Counted from the first letter of the stretch, positions 23,517 to 37,600 are shown. The stretch: DNA of 64,000 nt from Strigamia acuminata (GCA_949358305.1 OX442315.1:23214427-23278426); one strand, 5' to 3'. Notes: generated by a model from the letters alone, not told the origin. Made by a program: numbers and translations.

Positions 23517-25715
23517 GCCGGGAGGTTGGAGGGTGGTGGAAGAGACGATGCTGCCTCTGCAGCTGCTGATGACCTGAAAGCAAATCTTTGAAGTACCCTT
23601 CTTGCACAGCCGACACACTTCCATCAGGGAAAAGTAGGGTGAAGCTGAAGCTGGTTCTTGCTACTAAGGGAATTTGATTAAAATTATACAATCTGCAGAT
23701 GAATTTGAAATTGGATTTCGATCAATTAGTCAAACCTTAGCTTTGCATTGCATTATCTACACTGAATCTCTCGGGGTGATTGCTACGAAATACAATTTTT
23801 TTTTTCCTCAAAAAAAAAGTTTTAATTACGAGATCACTTTTAAAATGAAGGATATCATTAATTGAAAATAAGTTTATTAATTATGCGTATGGTTTTCATA
23901 ATTATTTTAAAAGATTACGAAATTAATGAAATCATTCTCTAGCGTGCTTTGAAATGAAAGATTTTATTTATTTATTGATAATTGAATATGTTGCCAATAC
24001 ATAAAAGATATTTTTAATGGCCAGTTTGATGGCGGAATTGAAGAAAACTCCGCCTTTGGGTTTGGCTTTCCTGCTTAGCAGACGTCGTCCATCTTGCCCC
24101 GCTTTGGTCCTCTTTGTCATCGGTTGTACGTGATTGTATCCCGAAGAGCCAGGAGGCGTTAGCGGTGGACTGTGATTGTTCTCCGGTGCTGAGGCAGCGG
24201 CACGGCGGAAAAGGAAACGAGATTGATTCTGAATCGATGAGTGAATGACAATCCGCTGATTGGAGTGGAAGTGACAGGTGGATTGGGAACTAGAGCAAAA
24301 ATCTCTTTTTATGCGTGTGGATGCTCTCCATTTGTAATGGTTCTTCTTCTACATCATCCCATCGTAGCGTTTTTTAAATTCTTTGCGGCTGTCTTTTCAG
24401 TTGCTACATGCGAATGTTCCTAGTGTAATTAGTCATGCATCATTGATCAAACTGAACCCTATTTTTTTTTTACCATTTAACTTTATTTTCGCGAATTGGA
24501 TTGACATTTTAAATAACCTTTTTTTCACCAAATTTAAGATTGACGCGTTTCTTTTCTGAATTGGCTTTTTATTGATTAGTTTAATTTTTTTTTTTTAAAG
24601 AAATTTTTGAGAAAAAAGTTTAAAAATAGTGGTTAAATAAGATGCAATTTTGTTGACGTTGTCTAGTGTCGATTAAATGCAAGTGAGTCTTAATCACTCT
24701 TAATGCTTGGTTTTAAGTGCCAAGCCGGTTTCTTCTCATCTGTCTTTTCTATGTATGTCTCTCGCTATGTGGCTTTTCTGGTAGGCAATTGCTTTTTCAC
24801 CCATTAATCCAGTAGACTGAGGCAAATGCTTTAATTGCAAGTTCGTAAAATTGAATTCACCCCTCGTTTCTCTTCCTTGCTTCTTGCTCTGTCTGGCGTT
24901 TGACACACGCCAAAGTGGATGATCGGCAATTATAAGGAGACATTTTTTTTTCTTTATCTCCTTTTTACGTTGAATAGACTTTTGTAAGCAGATAAAAGGT
25001 TTTAAAAGAAATATTGTAATTGAAAACGATGGAATTTTGCGATAAATGTTCAATATATAATTCTTTTTAGTTCTGGTGTTCGAACTCAGCATCTGCATTC
25101 CTTTAATGCGGTGTGTTTGTTTTTAATTTTAACTTATTACAGTTGTTTGTAAATGTATCAAAGTGACACGTTTCCACATTCTTGGCTCTTTGAACGATCA
25201 AGTGGCAAAGGGAGAAGTCTTGTTGCAAATTGACGTGGATCAATGCCATAGATGTAGAAAAGGGAGAGCGAAACTTGAAGCATCTCTCACCAGAGGACAG
25301 GGATGAACGCTACTGCTTCGAACAGCTGTCTGTCTAGATTGAAAGAAGCAGTCCAAGTCTTGTCGCAACACCAGTTGGGTTCACTTTTTGTGGAATTGGA
25401 ATTCAGTAGACTTGTCATGTTAACAAACACTTTTTTTTGCGCTGCAGTTCGCGATAACTGACGGTGTGATTCAACTTCTGCCTTTACGGCGTCTAAACCT
25501 GAGATGTCGCTAATACGAAACAATATGTTTGCAAAATGATTACTTAGAAACATTATTATTATTATATTCAAGCGTTGGATCAAATGATTCTCGATGGAAT
25601 TAGAAACATTGAACGAATGTTTACAAAAATGTTTGGAATGGTATCGATATTTATTTCTAAAAATTGTGCCCTTACATTGAGGCACTTTATGTTAGGCCAA
25701 AGTACGTGGTTTCTG

Positions 25716-25729
25716 CAACCATAGCAACG
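25716..25729. promoter_or_regulatory. RFX X-box-like motif, one mismatch
   Basis: GCAACC AT AGCAAC has one perfect half-site (AGCAAC) and one with a single mismatch. About three such one-mismatch sites are expected by chance in 64 kb, so it carries little weight except for its resemblance to the perfect site at 41120, with which it shares CCATAGCAACG. Confidence 0.15.
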
Positions 25730-27390
25730 CATCATTACATCGTCACTGAGAGGAAGAGTCTAGAGGGGAAAAAGAGACTTGAGAAAAAACGTCTGGACTT
25801 CATGAATAGACTGTGGCGATCCTCTCGAGGCACTGATGCTTTTAAAATGAGCAGTCATTTAGAAGAGCAAACTGCCTAGCCTAGTATCCGTATTGACATA
25901 CCGGTAGTCAACTAAACCACTCACTGACTTTGTATTTTTAAATAAACTTTACTGGAAAATTCGCAAGAATAATTGAACACTTTTCAATTTGATTTTAATT
26001 TAGAGAAGGTAGTGCTAGTTGGTGATGAATTGAGGTCATTTAAGTTATTCGTCAGAATCTAATGAATGTGACGAAGTGATGGGTTGGAAAAAATCGAAAT
26101 AGCTTCATGAAGATGGATGATAGTGACACGACGCCCGTCATCTAATTTGGTTACTTGTGATTAGATTGCACGTGTTAAAGAAAATGCTAGGACGTTATAA
26201 CAAGTATCTCGAGTTAATATGAGTCGATGGTAATAACTCTACCGGTTGGTAATTTTCTCCGTCGAAATATGATTAAAAGAAATTGCAAAGTATTCTGGGT
26301 GCAATTTTTATAGCTGGATTTTTTCGCTTCTTTTTCCTCCCTCGTTTTCTCCTCTACTGTGAAGTCGTAAAGTTTATCTGCATTGCGAATTGAGGAGGCT
26401 TAAAATAAACTCGCCATAACCATATGAGTGACCCAGTTTTATGATGGTTTGAGAGACATCAGTAGGAGTGCAAGAAGTAGACGTAATTCATTTTATTTCA
26501 TTCATTTATTTTACATTTAATAATTTGAGAGTAGGGGTTAGACAAACTTTTCCCTTGTTGAATTGAATCAATCAGCGAGGAGTGGGTTTGATATGTAAGA
26601 GTACATATGAAAGAGTAGTAATTCCGGTGGAGAAGGCACTCTTTGAATTCTTGTAATTAAAATAAAGTAATCTCTGATGAAAAACTGATTGAAATTTTGA
26701 CTTATCTTGATATTTTGATATTTAGTAAAGACAAGATTTATTGTGTTAAAAAAGGGTTATAATTGAGAAAATATGACTAAAAAGTAGACTTTCGTTTACG
26801 CGTCATCCGATTGACAAAAGCGCCGCCACGATATTGGCTTCCCTGCACGACTCTGCGCATGGACGCACGGTCGCTCCTAAAACACACTAGTTTTCACACA
26901 CTCGTCGTGATTAGACGTTGTAATTTGAAAAGAGGCCCGTGATTTGAGTGTATTTTAATCTATATTTTGGCATGATAATGAAATTAGTTTGAGTTTGGGT
27001 GTGTATCTCTATCTGTGGTGAATTAATGAAGCATAAAAATGGTTTTGGGGGGTTGTTAAGGTTGTATTTAATGAGTGATTTGGAGCGGTGAACCCTTTAA
27101 ATTATCTTGTCATTATGGCTGGCTGTGCATGTGAAAAACCATTAAAATGGATTACACTTTGCAACGATGGTTTCAGGTGATGCGTTTTCTTTTTCCTTGA
27201 AAATCTGTCGTTTATGCACTAGTTAAAATGGCTTTTGAGACTGGAGGTGTGTTAGCGTAATGACGTTATGCAAAGTTAATTCACTTTATATTCTAGAATC
27301 TGCTCGATGTAATTATTCCATTTGGCCACGAGTGTGTAGTGTAGTCGCGCGTGCATGAAGAAAGTGTGTTAGTGAAGGTGTAGTGAATCT

Positions 27391-27421
27391 CTAATAGACT
27401 GCATGCTGATTTCAGGTGGGT
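27391..27421 (+). promoter_or_regulatory. Weak composite acceptor/donor (possible ratchet point)
   Basis: CTAAT at 27391-27395 precedes TGATTTCAG ending at 27415, joined directly to GTGGGT at 27416. The branch word and spacing are reasonable, but the pyrimidine tract is poor and the donor lacks the AAG core, so this is much weaker than the sites at 2437, 18992 and 43788. Confidence 0.12.
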
Positions 27422-28371
27422 AATTGCCGCACACACGAATAAATGGAATCGAACTTTTGACTACTGCCAATTGGCTTGCTCTGTTTACTGCTTTTACGAA
27501 ACTTTACGTGGCATTAATTTTTAATGTTTCGCTACATTTTAAACAAATTATTTGCTATTTTAATTTTCATAGATTTATTCGCGCTCCAATGGTTCCCAAC
27601 GTACGGTATATACAAATTATCTTCTATATTAATAAAAATGTTTTCAAAAATTTGTTACGGCTAATTAACACGTTTTTAATCATACGCAGTAGGAAAATGT
27701 ATAGTAGAATTAAAATATGAGTGTTAACTATGGAAATTAATGCGATTAAACGAAGCGAACGAAAAAGATTGAATCGTATAATTAAGTAGTCGCGCATTTC
27801 TGATTGAAAAAAGTTTAGGATTCGGGCAAAAGTAGGCAAGTTTCGTTTCGATTTCCAATGTGTTAGTAAGTTAAAGGTGGAGAGTGTAGAAACAATGCGA
27901 GACGAGAGACACTTGTTGTAAGTACATAATTGAAGCATGGGGCTATTGTATTGGTATGAAATATTAGTTGTGCGATGGGGAATACTATTTCAGCAAAAGT
28001 CAGCAGAGGGGTCGGTGAAGGTGAATTTGTGTCCCACGAGGGCATGTCAGCACCTCAACTGATTGGCTTGTATTCTGCGGGCATTTCAATCCCCGGGTTT
28101 GTTGAACAGGAATCTCTGGTTGCTAACTAATGATGGCACGCTTCACGTGGTGGAAGGAAGGGCAAAAGAGGAGATGAACCTGACACGTCCTCTCTTCCTT
28201 TCTTGTTCGTTTTCCCTGCTTCATTTCCCTCTTCTGCAAAAGAGAGAAAAGAGATTGGTTGCTGAACATTTCTGCTTTCCTACTACTTTCTCGTATAGAG
28301 TTCTCTTCTTTGGGACTAGAGGGTATGTCATGGACTTTGTGATTCTACACGTTTTTCAGATCATCTGAGAG

Positions 28372-28393
28372 TTCTCTTCTCTTCTCTTCTCTT
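28372..28393 (+). repeat. (TTCTC)n short tandem repeat
   Basis: About four and a half uninterrupted copies of the pentamer TTCTC. Confidence 0.75.
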
Positions 28394-29810
28394 GCGAGCA
28401 AAAAGAAATGCTGAATCAGGGAAGTAAAGTTGGAAAGAAGACGATTTAAACAGGCTGCTTAGTTCTCACACTTTTTTTTCTTTTAATTTGCTGTTCCGGT
28501 CCAGTTAAGAACAATTACAAACGAAAATATTTTACTAGTTCGTTGGAAAACTGTGTGGAAACTATTTTTAATCTTGTTTTTCATTCGTACTTCATTTATT
28601 TTTTTAGATTCACATGTCAAGTGTTTGTCAACTCATTTTTTATATTTTATCTAAATTTAAATACACGGAAACGCTATGTGCTTACTAGCGTAGTTTGGTT
28701 ATATAATATTTAAATGGAGATGTTGCAATGGGTAGTATTAAGGATTCCACAATCCAGAAGGTAGATTACACGGCCTCGTTGTGTGAACTGAAAGAAAGAT
28801 CATGGGCTTGATCTCTTGGCATTCAGAGGATGTTGGAAATGGCTAGTTGAGAATTGGACACAAGAAAAGAATCATGCACAGACTAGCTGATGAAGCTGGA
28901 ACCCTAGAGGTCTTGCCATTTTAGTCGGCTTCTTTTCCAGTTCTTTTTTTTATTTTTGGCCTACTATCCCCTAAAGGCAGGTCTAGGGTCTCATTCCTAG
29001 ATTTTCTTTTCACTGAACAAGTGACCTCAGTGGTTGTGAATTCTCTTCGAATGTCCCGCATGTATTAATATTTTTTATTTGGGGAGAATGGCCAAATTGA
29101 AATGCAGTTGAGTTTTGTGAGTCTGAAAAGGACCATGTGACACGTAGTGAATGTTAGATTCAGACTTATGACGTGAGTATGGTCGTGTATGACGCATATT
29201 TTCGATATTTTATTTGTTTATACACGAAAGTGTCTTTTTATTTTAAAAGTTAAAGTTGCAAATCGATTTCTTTGTTCTGGTGTATGAGGAATTTTTTGTG
29301 TGTGTATGAGATGGGGGTGGGGAGTTGCGTAAAGACGTTTTTCTTGTTTGAGCTACTTCATGAAAAATCAATTTTTCAATCATCGTTGGGCGGATTGGAA
29401 GCGTGTGGGTGGTTAAGGGAGATTTGAGTTTGTGTTGAAGTTTGGGGTTTTTCATTGCCGAAACAGAAATTAGCCGAAATTAGCTTACCTGCTTCTTGGA
29501 ACTTTTTTTTCTCCGTAGTAGTTTGTTTCAGTTTATCCCTTGTAAGCTTATTTTCTAATTGGTTTGAAAAACACAAAGACATATAAAGTTTGAATCATGT
29601 CATTTTTCTAACCGATGTAGTGGAAGAAGAGATGATTCGGGGGAAAACTGACATATTTTCGAAGGGGGATTTGAGTAAAGCGAATAGGGATTTGTTCGAG
29701 ATACAGACCCATTCACGTTATGTAATTTTTTGGTGGAATAGTCACAAGTCGGTCGGTGATTTGTTCTTTTAAAAGAGCTCAATGTGTCAGGACAATGTTT
29801 TATATTCAAT

Positions 29811-29840
29811 TTTTCTTTCTTTCTTTCTTTCTTTCTTTCT
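29811..29840 (+). repeat. (CTTT)n short tandem repeat
   Basis: Seven to eight consecutive TTTC/CTTT units, a simple pyrimidine microsatellite. Confidence 0.85.
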
Positions 29841-32227
29841 CTGTTTGTTTTTGAAAGGAATTTAATAGATGGGTTGCATTTAATTGGAAAGTTTTTTTTT
29901 GATAAATTTATTGCTTGTGTGAGGTATCTTTTTGTCTTCGAATGTGTTCTTGGAACACATCTCATGCGAAAGTGCATCGTTATGCGGAGGAAAAAGAAAA
30001 AGGACTTTGGTTGTGGAGTGATGTGGAAGAAACATTAAGCGTTTGGAAAAGGAGGGTAAGAGATGAAATTCTTGGTCATATTGATAAGGAGATGGAATGA
30101 TTTGCCTCGTGCGGATGGTTCACCAGATGCGCGAGTTGGATGCTGCCATCTGTGAAGGAGATGCAAAGCGAATGGTTGCGAAAAGAAAAGAGTTAAGAAT
30201 TGTAAAGTTTTTTTTTCTCGTACAATCTTCGATGTGTGTTCAGTTGAACAACATAAAACACCGTTTATTTTTAATCTTTGTCTTTTGTTATTAGCTGTAG
30301 GTAATGTATTAATCGGTACACATAATCTTTCATCGATAATTAAATTTTTAATGATTATTTTTTGAGGCGGCGTGTTTGGCTTGAACTAAATTGACTTGGG
30401 AATTTAATTTATTCTTTGCTAGGTTGTTTCAAATATTTTTTTTTCATTAATTACTAAAGAAATCAATAAAGATGCAAGCCTAGTCATAAAATATGAATAT
30501 AAAACAAGGGAATGCCATATTTTTTTTTACAATCTATTATTAATAACAATTACATGTAAATACATTACAGTTAGGATGAAATTGACATTTTTAAAAAATT
30601 ATTATTTTTTTTTTAGATTCTTCAGAGTTAAAAAGAAACTAAAAATATTTACAATCTACTTTTAAGGGTTAATGACTCAGATTTAAAAGAAAGTTTAGTA
30701 CACTAAAGGGAGTGCTTTGGTATTGGAGTACATGTTGCAAAGTTGATTACAAAAGAAATTTGCTCTCTCTGTCCTGCGTATGGGCAATTAAGAAAAGGGT
30801 TTATTGAACACGCGGGAGCAATTTTTTTTTTCTCTCGACTAAAAATAACATTTTGTCTAAATGTGATGTATTGATTGTAATTATTGCGAAATGATTGAAG
30901 CACAATAGCAGGACGAGTTTTTGTTGCAATTGTGATCGAAAGAGAAAGAGGTTGATGTTGATGTGGTTGGCGGAGGAGTGAGGTAGTTGGGTGCAGATGG
31001 GAATAACAAACAGCGTCTGCGCACTGCACGTTTTCTTAATGAGATGAAGGTGGCTAAAAATCAATAGATTGGATTTTGAGGATCTAGAAATCCTACCTTT
31101 TCCATCATTAAAACTGTCATTATTTTTCGTTTTTTCCAGTTTAGACCTTGCTTAGTAAAGGTGAAACGAAGTGAGAAAAATGTGGGATGTGTTTTTTCAA
31201 AATATAACTTTCTATTTTCTATTTTTTGTCCTTTCTTCCTTTCTGTTTTTTCTTTTTTTATATTTTGGATGGCAGCAAAGATGGAATTCATGGAAATAGC
31301 AGATTGAGTTTGGTGTTGGCAAATCCTTGCACCTCGTCTTTTCTCGTGCGTTATCTTTTCCTTTTTCTGTCTGGTCGTTGGTGGTGTGTGGGCTTGGATG
31401 CGCAAGGTAATGCTGTTTTGCACACGATACTTACTGGTCCATGCGATCAATATCGAATTACTTGGCATGAGGGTTGGTTGGAGGAGATTGGGGATAAGTT
31501 GAGTTGCGTCTCGATTTCTCCTTGCATCGTCTGTTCACGGACAGTTGAACAGCGCCGCATTTTCCTCTATCTCTCTAAATCCCAATTCCGCCATTACGAG
31601 AAGAAAAAAATAATTGCTACAGTTTGTCACGTGCCTATTCACATGTGCCAGATTATACGTTATGTTTACACGGCTCTAATTTATTCAGGCTTTAATTTTT
31701 TTTTTTTTTGGTAGTGAAGGAACGGGATTCTTGATACCGAGCTAGAAAGAGAGCTGCAAGTTAGATTTGGGGTGCTATTTTTGAAATTGGATGTAATTTG
31801 CCCATTACAAGATTGTGTATAGTGGAATAGAAACGCCTAATTTATCGATGTGTGCAGTTTGAAGTAATTGCGCACGTTTCTCCTACTTAAGCAAATAAAT
31901 TTTGATGGACGCTACTGAGTGTGCGTTGAGCAAACGAGATGACCGAAATATCTCGATGGTCATTTGTCTCGCCTTGCTATGGGACTAGCTTAATTTATGA
32001 TGGACATTTACGGCTTTTTTATTTATTTATTTTTGCAAGAACGAATGAATGAATTTTATTAGCAAGAATTACGCATAAACTGAAGGGGTAAAAGATTTTT
32101 TATTTTTTATTTTTTGCAATTTTTTAGCTATTTTTTTTTAAGTATACTTTTGTAAGGGTAAAAAGCTTATTGATAAGGGGATTGAAAGAGTTTGCAGTGC
32201 TGCTTTTGCATTCATTCCCCTAACTCA

Positions 32228-32275
32228 CTCATTCTCTCGCGCGCTCCCTCTCTCTCTCTTTCTCTCTCTTTCCCT
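32228..32275 (+). repeat. CT-rich tract preceded by a CGCGCG run
   Basis: CTCGCGCGCTCC followed by interrupted (CT)n. On the minus strand this is a GAGA-type tract. It is followed at 32320-32470 by a patch with CpG-richer composition (for example CTCTCGCGCGCCC near 32371). Such a combination can mark an arthropod promoter or GAGA-factor element, but no leader or first exon is recognisable on either strand. Confidence 0.4.
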
Positions 32276-34545
32276 AGTGGGGAGATTAAAGGCACAATTA
32301 AAAATTTTTCTCCTCTTCATTCTCCGACCCGTTTTCCAGCGCCGTAAAAATTGGCGAGCTGTGACAGAGCCTCTCGCGCGCCCAGTTAGGCAGAAAGAAT
32401 GAGCTCACGCACGTGGAACCGAAGCAATAGTAGTTGCGCACAAAAAGAGCCCACAGATAAAGTAGGTTTGCCATAATTGGAACTGCAAACTGTAGACAGT
32501 TGCAAGGAAGAGTGCATTGAGTGGTCGTAAATACCTTGCTACCTTGTTTATCTTGGGTTGTTGTTTTGGGCACTTTGTTGGTGTTTATGGGTTTATTATG
32601 AGTGAAAGTTTGAAGTAAACGCGCGCAGGGCGGGAGGTTGATGTTTCTTGATGATGGTTTAGTAGCAAAAATTAAGCTGAGTTGGGGCTATGAATGAAAT
32701 TTTTTTTCAAACTCGTGCAAAAGAAGAGATAAAATTGTTACATTTTGCACTTTTTTCAACAATTCCTCTTCGTGTGTTTGACGTTTGGAATTGTTTTCAC
32801 TTTCCCAATGGAATAAAAGTAATGTCTTTAAGCGTGTAAATCATCAATGACACGTCCATTTGAGGTTGTATGTATGTGTTTGGTGCACACGATCCATATG
32901 TAAGATCACAGGTTGGCTTCTAATAACTCGTGCAGGCCTGACTTGTGCGTGCCAATAAATTTGCATGCCTACGACACCCAGTAGACTTTGAATCAGGTCA
33001 CATTGCATTGCGTATCCGAGCAACGTCGTTGAAGTGGACTGACTACTGCAGCCGTGGGAATTGGCCAGCTCTACGAATCAAATTTGAACCCGTAGACTCG
33101 CGACGTTTCGCTATTTATTACGCCTGGTCATTGTTACGTTTTTCCTAATCTAGTATGGTGAAAACGTAATTAATTAGTTTTATAAGCGTGTGATTTGTTG
33201 GTGTAATAAAAGATGTGCACTTTTGTTTGTGCAAAGTCTCCCTGATGAATATAAAGGATGCTTGGTGGTGCGTGTCTCGGGATTGAATTGATAAATTGGA
33301 TGAATTTCCTTCATTGAATTCTTGTTGCGTCCAAAGTTGTTTTGAAATGAAGCTGAAATTGACTGGTGCTTTCCAGTTTATCGCTTGGCTGGACATTTAA
33401 GCCCTTGGTTGGGCAATATCTATTCTAATGTGCGTGGTAAATGAGACAAGAGACGCTGTTTCATATCTTGTAACTGATTCCTGAAGAGAAATCGTGAGAC
33501 TTTTTTCATATCGTACCAATTTCATTATATCTCTTTTTCTCTTCTTTTTTTTTTAATCTAAATGTAGCTATTTCTTCTTCTTTTTTTTCTTTTACCTGAT
33601 TCCTATGTTTGAGCCGAAAGCAAGTAATTTTTTTTTTATCTTTATCACTTCGAAAGATCTAATGGAGAAATTGTTTGTTGGTGAAATAGAATAGTCAAAT
33701 CCTCCGGATTCAATTTTAGAATAATAGGAAATAGAAATTTCGAATTTTTATTTGGTAAAGATTTATCGAGATAAGATGATTGACATGTGGATGAAAAGTA
33801 AAGTTTCTTTCTCTACTTTTTTTTTTCTTTTTTTTTTTCATTTATTTATTTTTTTTTTCAATTTTTTTTTTCTCTTCGTTTTTTGGCGGATTTTTTTTTT
33901 TTAAAACTTTCGTGGCTTCGAAAGATGGGATAAGAAGGAGAAGGGGATAGCAGAATTTAAATATGAAAATTTTGTGTGGCTTGAGGGAGCTCAATTCAGT
34001 TATGTTTTCCATATTCAAGCCCTCAAGTGATGCTTGCAAGATTGAGCACACTTCGAACCAGATTTGAAATAAACTGATTTTTCTGCTCGATTGAGAGAGG
34101 GACAGATTGTCTCCTCCCACGTCTGCTTTTGCTTCTTACGATACCCGTGGGAAGTTTTAGTATATTTTCATTTTCTTTTTCGTTTTTTTTTTCTTTCTTT
34201 TTTTGCTGTCTTGTTGCATGGATACATCTAAAATTTAAATGAAGTGATTAATTCAGCATGTTTAAATGTTAGCAAATCGGGTATTTGATATACTGTGTTC
34301 AGATTCATCCAATGAGTACTAACTCTGAATCAATAGTCTTAATAATGCTCGCTTTTGTTGAATATATTGAAAAGTCACATTTAAAGTTGTAAAAACTAAC
34401 TACTGTGTTTCTAGAATGTTAATTAATAAATAAATGTAGTTTGTTAATCTGAAAAAATCTTTAAACACTCAAATAATTCGTTGGGCTAATCTATATAATT
34501 ACAAGAATCCCAGTGGAACAGTTCCATGCAACATTCCGTGAGATT

Positions 34546-34607
34546 TTTGACCGCTAAGCCTCGTTTTCGTGTCGTTGCCACCGGTGGCGTTAAAGCTTAG
34601 GGTCAAA
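34546..34607. other. 62-bp imperfect dyad with central palindrome
   Basis: TTTGACCGCTAAGC (34546-34559) is the reverse complement of GCTTAGGGTCAAA (34595-34607) with one extra base, and the perfect 12-bp palindrome GCCACCGGTGGC (34577-34588) lies near the centre. A smaller palindrome, GGAACAGTTCC, sits just upstream at 34515-34525. The DNA could form a cruciform, and an RNA could form a two-stem foldback. A degenerate small transposon, a protein-binding dyad or a structured RNA are all possible. Confidence 0.4.
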
Positions 34608-37600
34608 TGGAGTGAAATCATTTAAGATCACGTAACAGCATATAATCGCCCATTATCGTAACAATTATATAATTTTAAAATCTATTTCCGAAATTCAGTT
34701 TACGAGGATGTTACGATTTTAACTCCCACTATTCTAGTAAAAAAAAAATTTAAAAGAATCAAACATCGACTTGAAATTATTTTTAGTTGGAACAATGTGG
34801 GCAATATATTATTCTTGTAGCGTCGTGCCACTAGGCCACTCTTAGTGATCGTATTACTGTGTCTCCCGTATGTATAACCTTTTACTCTTAGTGTGTATTG
34901 CTAGCTAAATAATATTCTCCAGATTAATAACAGGTTTGTGTTGACTGTTGATGATGATAATTAAATTATTAGCATGATTAAAAAGGGAGAAGGAGAATCC
35001 GAGTGAAAAGAAAAATGGTAATCTGTGAAAAGAAGTGAAGAGGGCATGGGCAGTGAATATTTCTTAGTGATTGGTGGTTGAGAATTGATTAAAAAGGGAA
35101 GGGAGGAACTTCCTTATCAAGCTCGCTAGGCGCTGTTTGTTCTGCTGATAAGCAGAGAGAGAGAAGGTGACGGATGGTCTATTAAGATTTATGCATAATT
35201 GTCCTGATGGCTAATTAGATCCATCGGTTATTGATGGGTTGGTGCTAGTAAACTTACGTGCCCTTTTCTTCTCTTTGTGCTCTTTTAGTTTTATCTTGCT
35301 CGCCTCCAAGTTGGAGCTTTTCTCAGATGATACGAGAGGGCGTTATTGCTAAAGAGAAAGAAAGAAAGAGCAAATTTGCTTCTTCCGTGTATTTATCGGC
35401 AAATTAGATTTTTTAAAGAAATTAATAAGTAAACAACAAAGCAATTTGTCGATGATAAATCTATCGTAGCTATTTCAGTTGTGATTTCAGCTAGGACTGG
35501 ATAATATGTCCATAAATCTTATACAGTTCCAATCAAATCTATTTTTTTTTCACGAGTCACGGTCTCCATAAACTCCTCCATCTTTATATTGACCATAAAA
35601 GGTTCTCTAGTCTATACTAGCTAGTACCTTATACCTTTTTTTGTTTGTTTCATCGTCATAAAGAGAGAAATATTAAGAACGAGGTTTAAATCTTTAAAGT
35701 GTTTACATTGGACTTAAAAATGGACAATTATCATTCGATTGAACATTTAGTATTTAATTTTAAATTTAATTAGATTTTAAATAGACCTTATCTGATTTCC
35801 ATTTGCAAAATGGATTATTTTTAATCTTTAAGTGCTGCAACTTGATCCAACTAAGTATTTACAAGGCGAGATAGTTCGCAATTGTGTTCTAGTGGGAGCT
35901 AAAAATAAAATACTTAAGTAATGGCGGCCTTTGTTTGGGTTGTTATTATTATTGTGATAGGTGCACATAGAGGAATTATTGATTTGTGCTAGCACATGTC
36001 TCTAGGGGAACATTTCCATAGGACCTTGGGTTTGGGATACAATCGATATTCGACTAACCTCTGTTGGGACCTGGATGGAATATTGCCAACAAACTTGTAT
36101 AAAAAAGGAGAAAAAAAGATAAGTTTGTCACCTCCCGATGAGCACTGTCCTAGGAAGCAGTGGTTGTAGGTATTAGACGAATGGAGACGGAGTCGGTGGT
36201 GGCGTTTTAAGCCTGGTTACACCACAGGTGTGGTAGCATTATGTAGCAGACATCACCAAACTGCCATTACTGAGACGGCAAAGCGCATCCTCCATTAGCC
36301 AGGTGACAAAGGTCGTTAAAGTCTAATGGGTTTTGGGTGACATTGAAGAAGTGTTATGGTGTTTCGCTTGCTTATCTTTGCTATATCTTTATGATATGGT
36401 ATTTTTCTTGTTCTTTACATATTTCCGGTGGAAGAATTTGAGTTCGCAGTTGTGAGCACAAAAAATGTAAACTAAATTCAAAGAAAAAATTTAAAAAAGG
36501 AAGAAATTTAAATTCTAGTTTCTCGGATTGATTGGCATTGAATGAAAAAGAAATAAAAAGGTATTATTTTAATAATGGTCTCACGGGGGTGCTTTAGTGA
36601 TTGATTGATTAGGGTAATTTTAATTAAGGAGAAGGAATAGGTTATTTGACTTTAATTACTCGGATGTTTTTATGTTTTGAAAATAGTGTCTGATAGAGGG
36701 TCGTACAAATGAAACATCCACTAGGGACAAGATGGCTAATTAGACGGACATGTCAAATACATACCCGCGTCGTTGTCCTCCACCTTCTGCTTCTCCACTT
36801 TGCTCCTTTGGATCGATATTTCTCTTTGGGCGACCCCCGAGACCACACGGGCACGACACACTTGTCCACGCGCTGTGTCATCGCTGTTCCGCTCGCTGTC
36901 CACACCAGCGATGGGCTTGGAATGAGGGATTGGTTTAGTTACAAGTAAATAAAGTCGTTTGGATATTAATAAAGTTGCTGTATTTCTCATTTCCCGTGCT
37001 CGGTGATGAATGATTAAGTTTGGCCTATTCTTCTGGGATTAGTTTGGATCTTGTAATTATTGAGATTGGTTTTCACATATAAATTTACAAAGATCCCACA
37101 TTCTCCTTAATACGAGATTCCCCCCTGAGTTGACGAATAATTGCACTTAGTAAGTCTTGACTGGAAAATGACAAAAGTTTTACTCTGTAAATCAAGAGGT
37201 AAGATAATGAGGTGTTTGATTTCTTTTTGCGCTTGTTTATTAATTTGCTGTAAATTGATAATGCAGAATTTTGTTTTCTAATTAGTTTTTTTTTTTTAAT
37301 TTTTGTTTTAATGGGAAACTTGTAATGCAGATGAAATAAAGGGGGGAATTTTCATTTTAAAAAACGTATTTTATTTATTTCATTCCATCCCATTAAGTTG
37401 ATTGTCGATTATTCATTGTGCGGGATTTTTTTTTAAAACATTTTATTTTATTTTTTTCTTCTTCGATAATCGCAATAACCTTTATTACCCTTTTCTCCCC
37501 CAAATGTACGTGGTGTTTTCCCCCTCTTTTTCTTTGTATTTCTTTATATTCGTCCGCTTCCACCTCTGCCATTATCTCATTTTGGAAAACGACTGGAATG

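Larger units (their letters stand above)
19175..29000 (+). other. Intronic/non-coding segment, no gene seen
   Basis: No coding exon is supported. Open frames up to 132 codons (minus, 25287-25685) have no recognisable family and no convincing splice borders. The segment holds the short inverted-repeat element at 19588-19720, an A/T hairpin at 22413-22440, an X-box at 23503 and a weak one at 25716, a weak composite splice junction at 27416, and (TTCTC)n at 28372-28393. A GA-type word occurs at 20004-20016. The remaining sequence is AT-rich with T runs at 21851-21865, 24463-24471 and 24587-24597. Confidence 0.4.

Noticed and set aside
29484-29491. Minus-strand AG|GTAAGC word
   Set aside because: The only comparable junction on the minus strand; it has no pyrimidine tract (the preceding minus-strand bases are purine-rich), so it is not a ratchet point.
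31226-31714. Longest plus-strand open frame (162 codons)
   Set aside because: Begins and ends in phenylalanine runs encoded by poly-T, has no Kozak context or splice borders, and its translation resembles no family I know. One frame of this length is not surprising in 64 kb of T-rich DNA.
37197-37206. AG|GTAAGA on the plus strand
   Set aside because: Preceded by TAAATCAAG rather than a pyrimidine tract, so not a usable acceptor.
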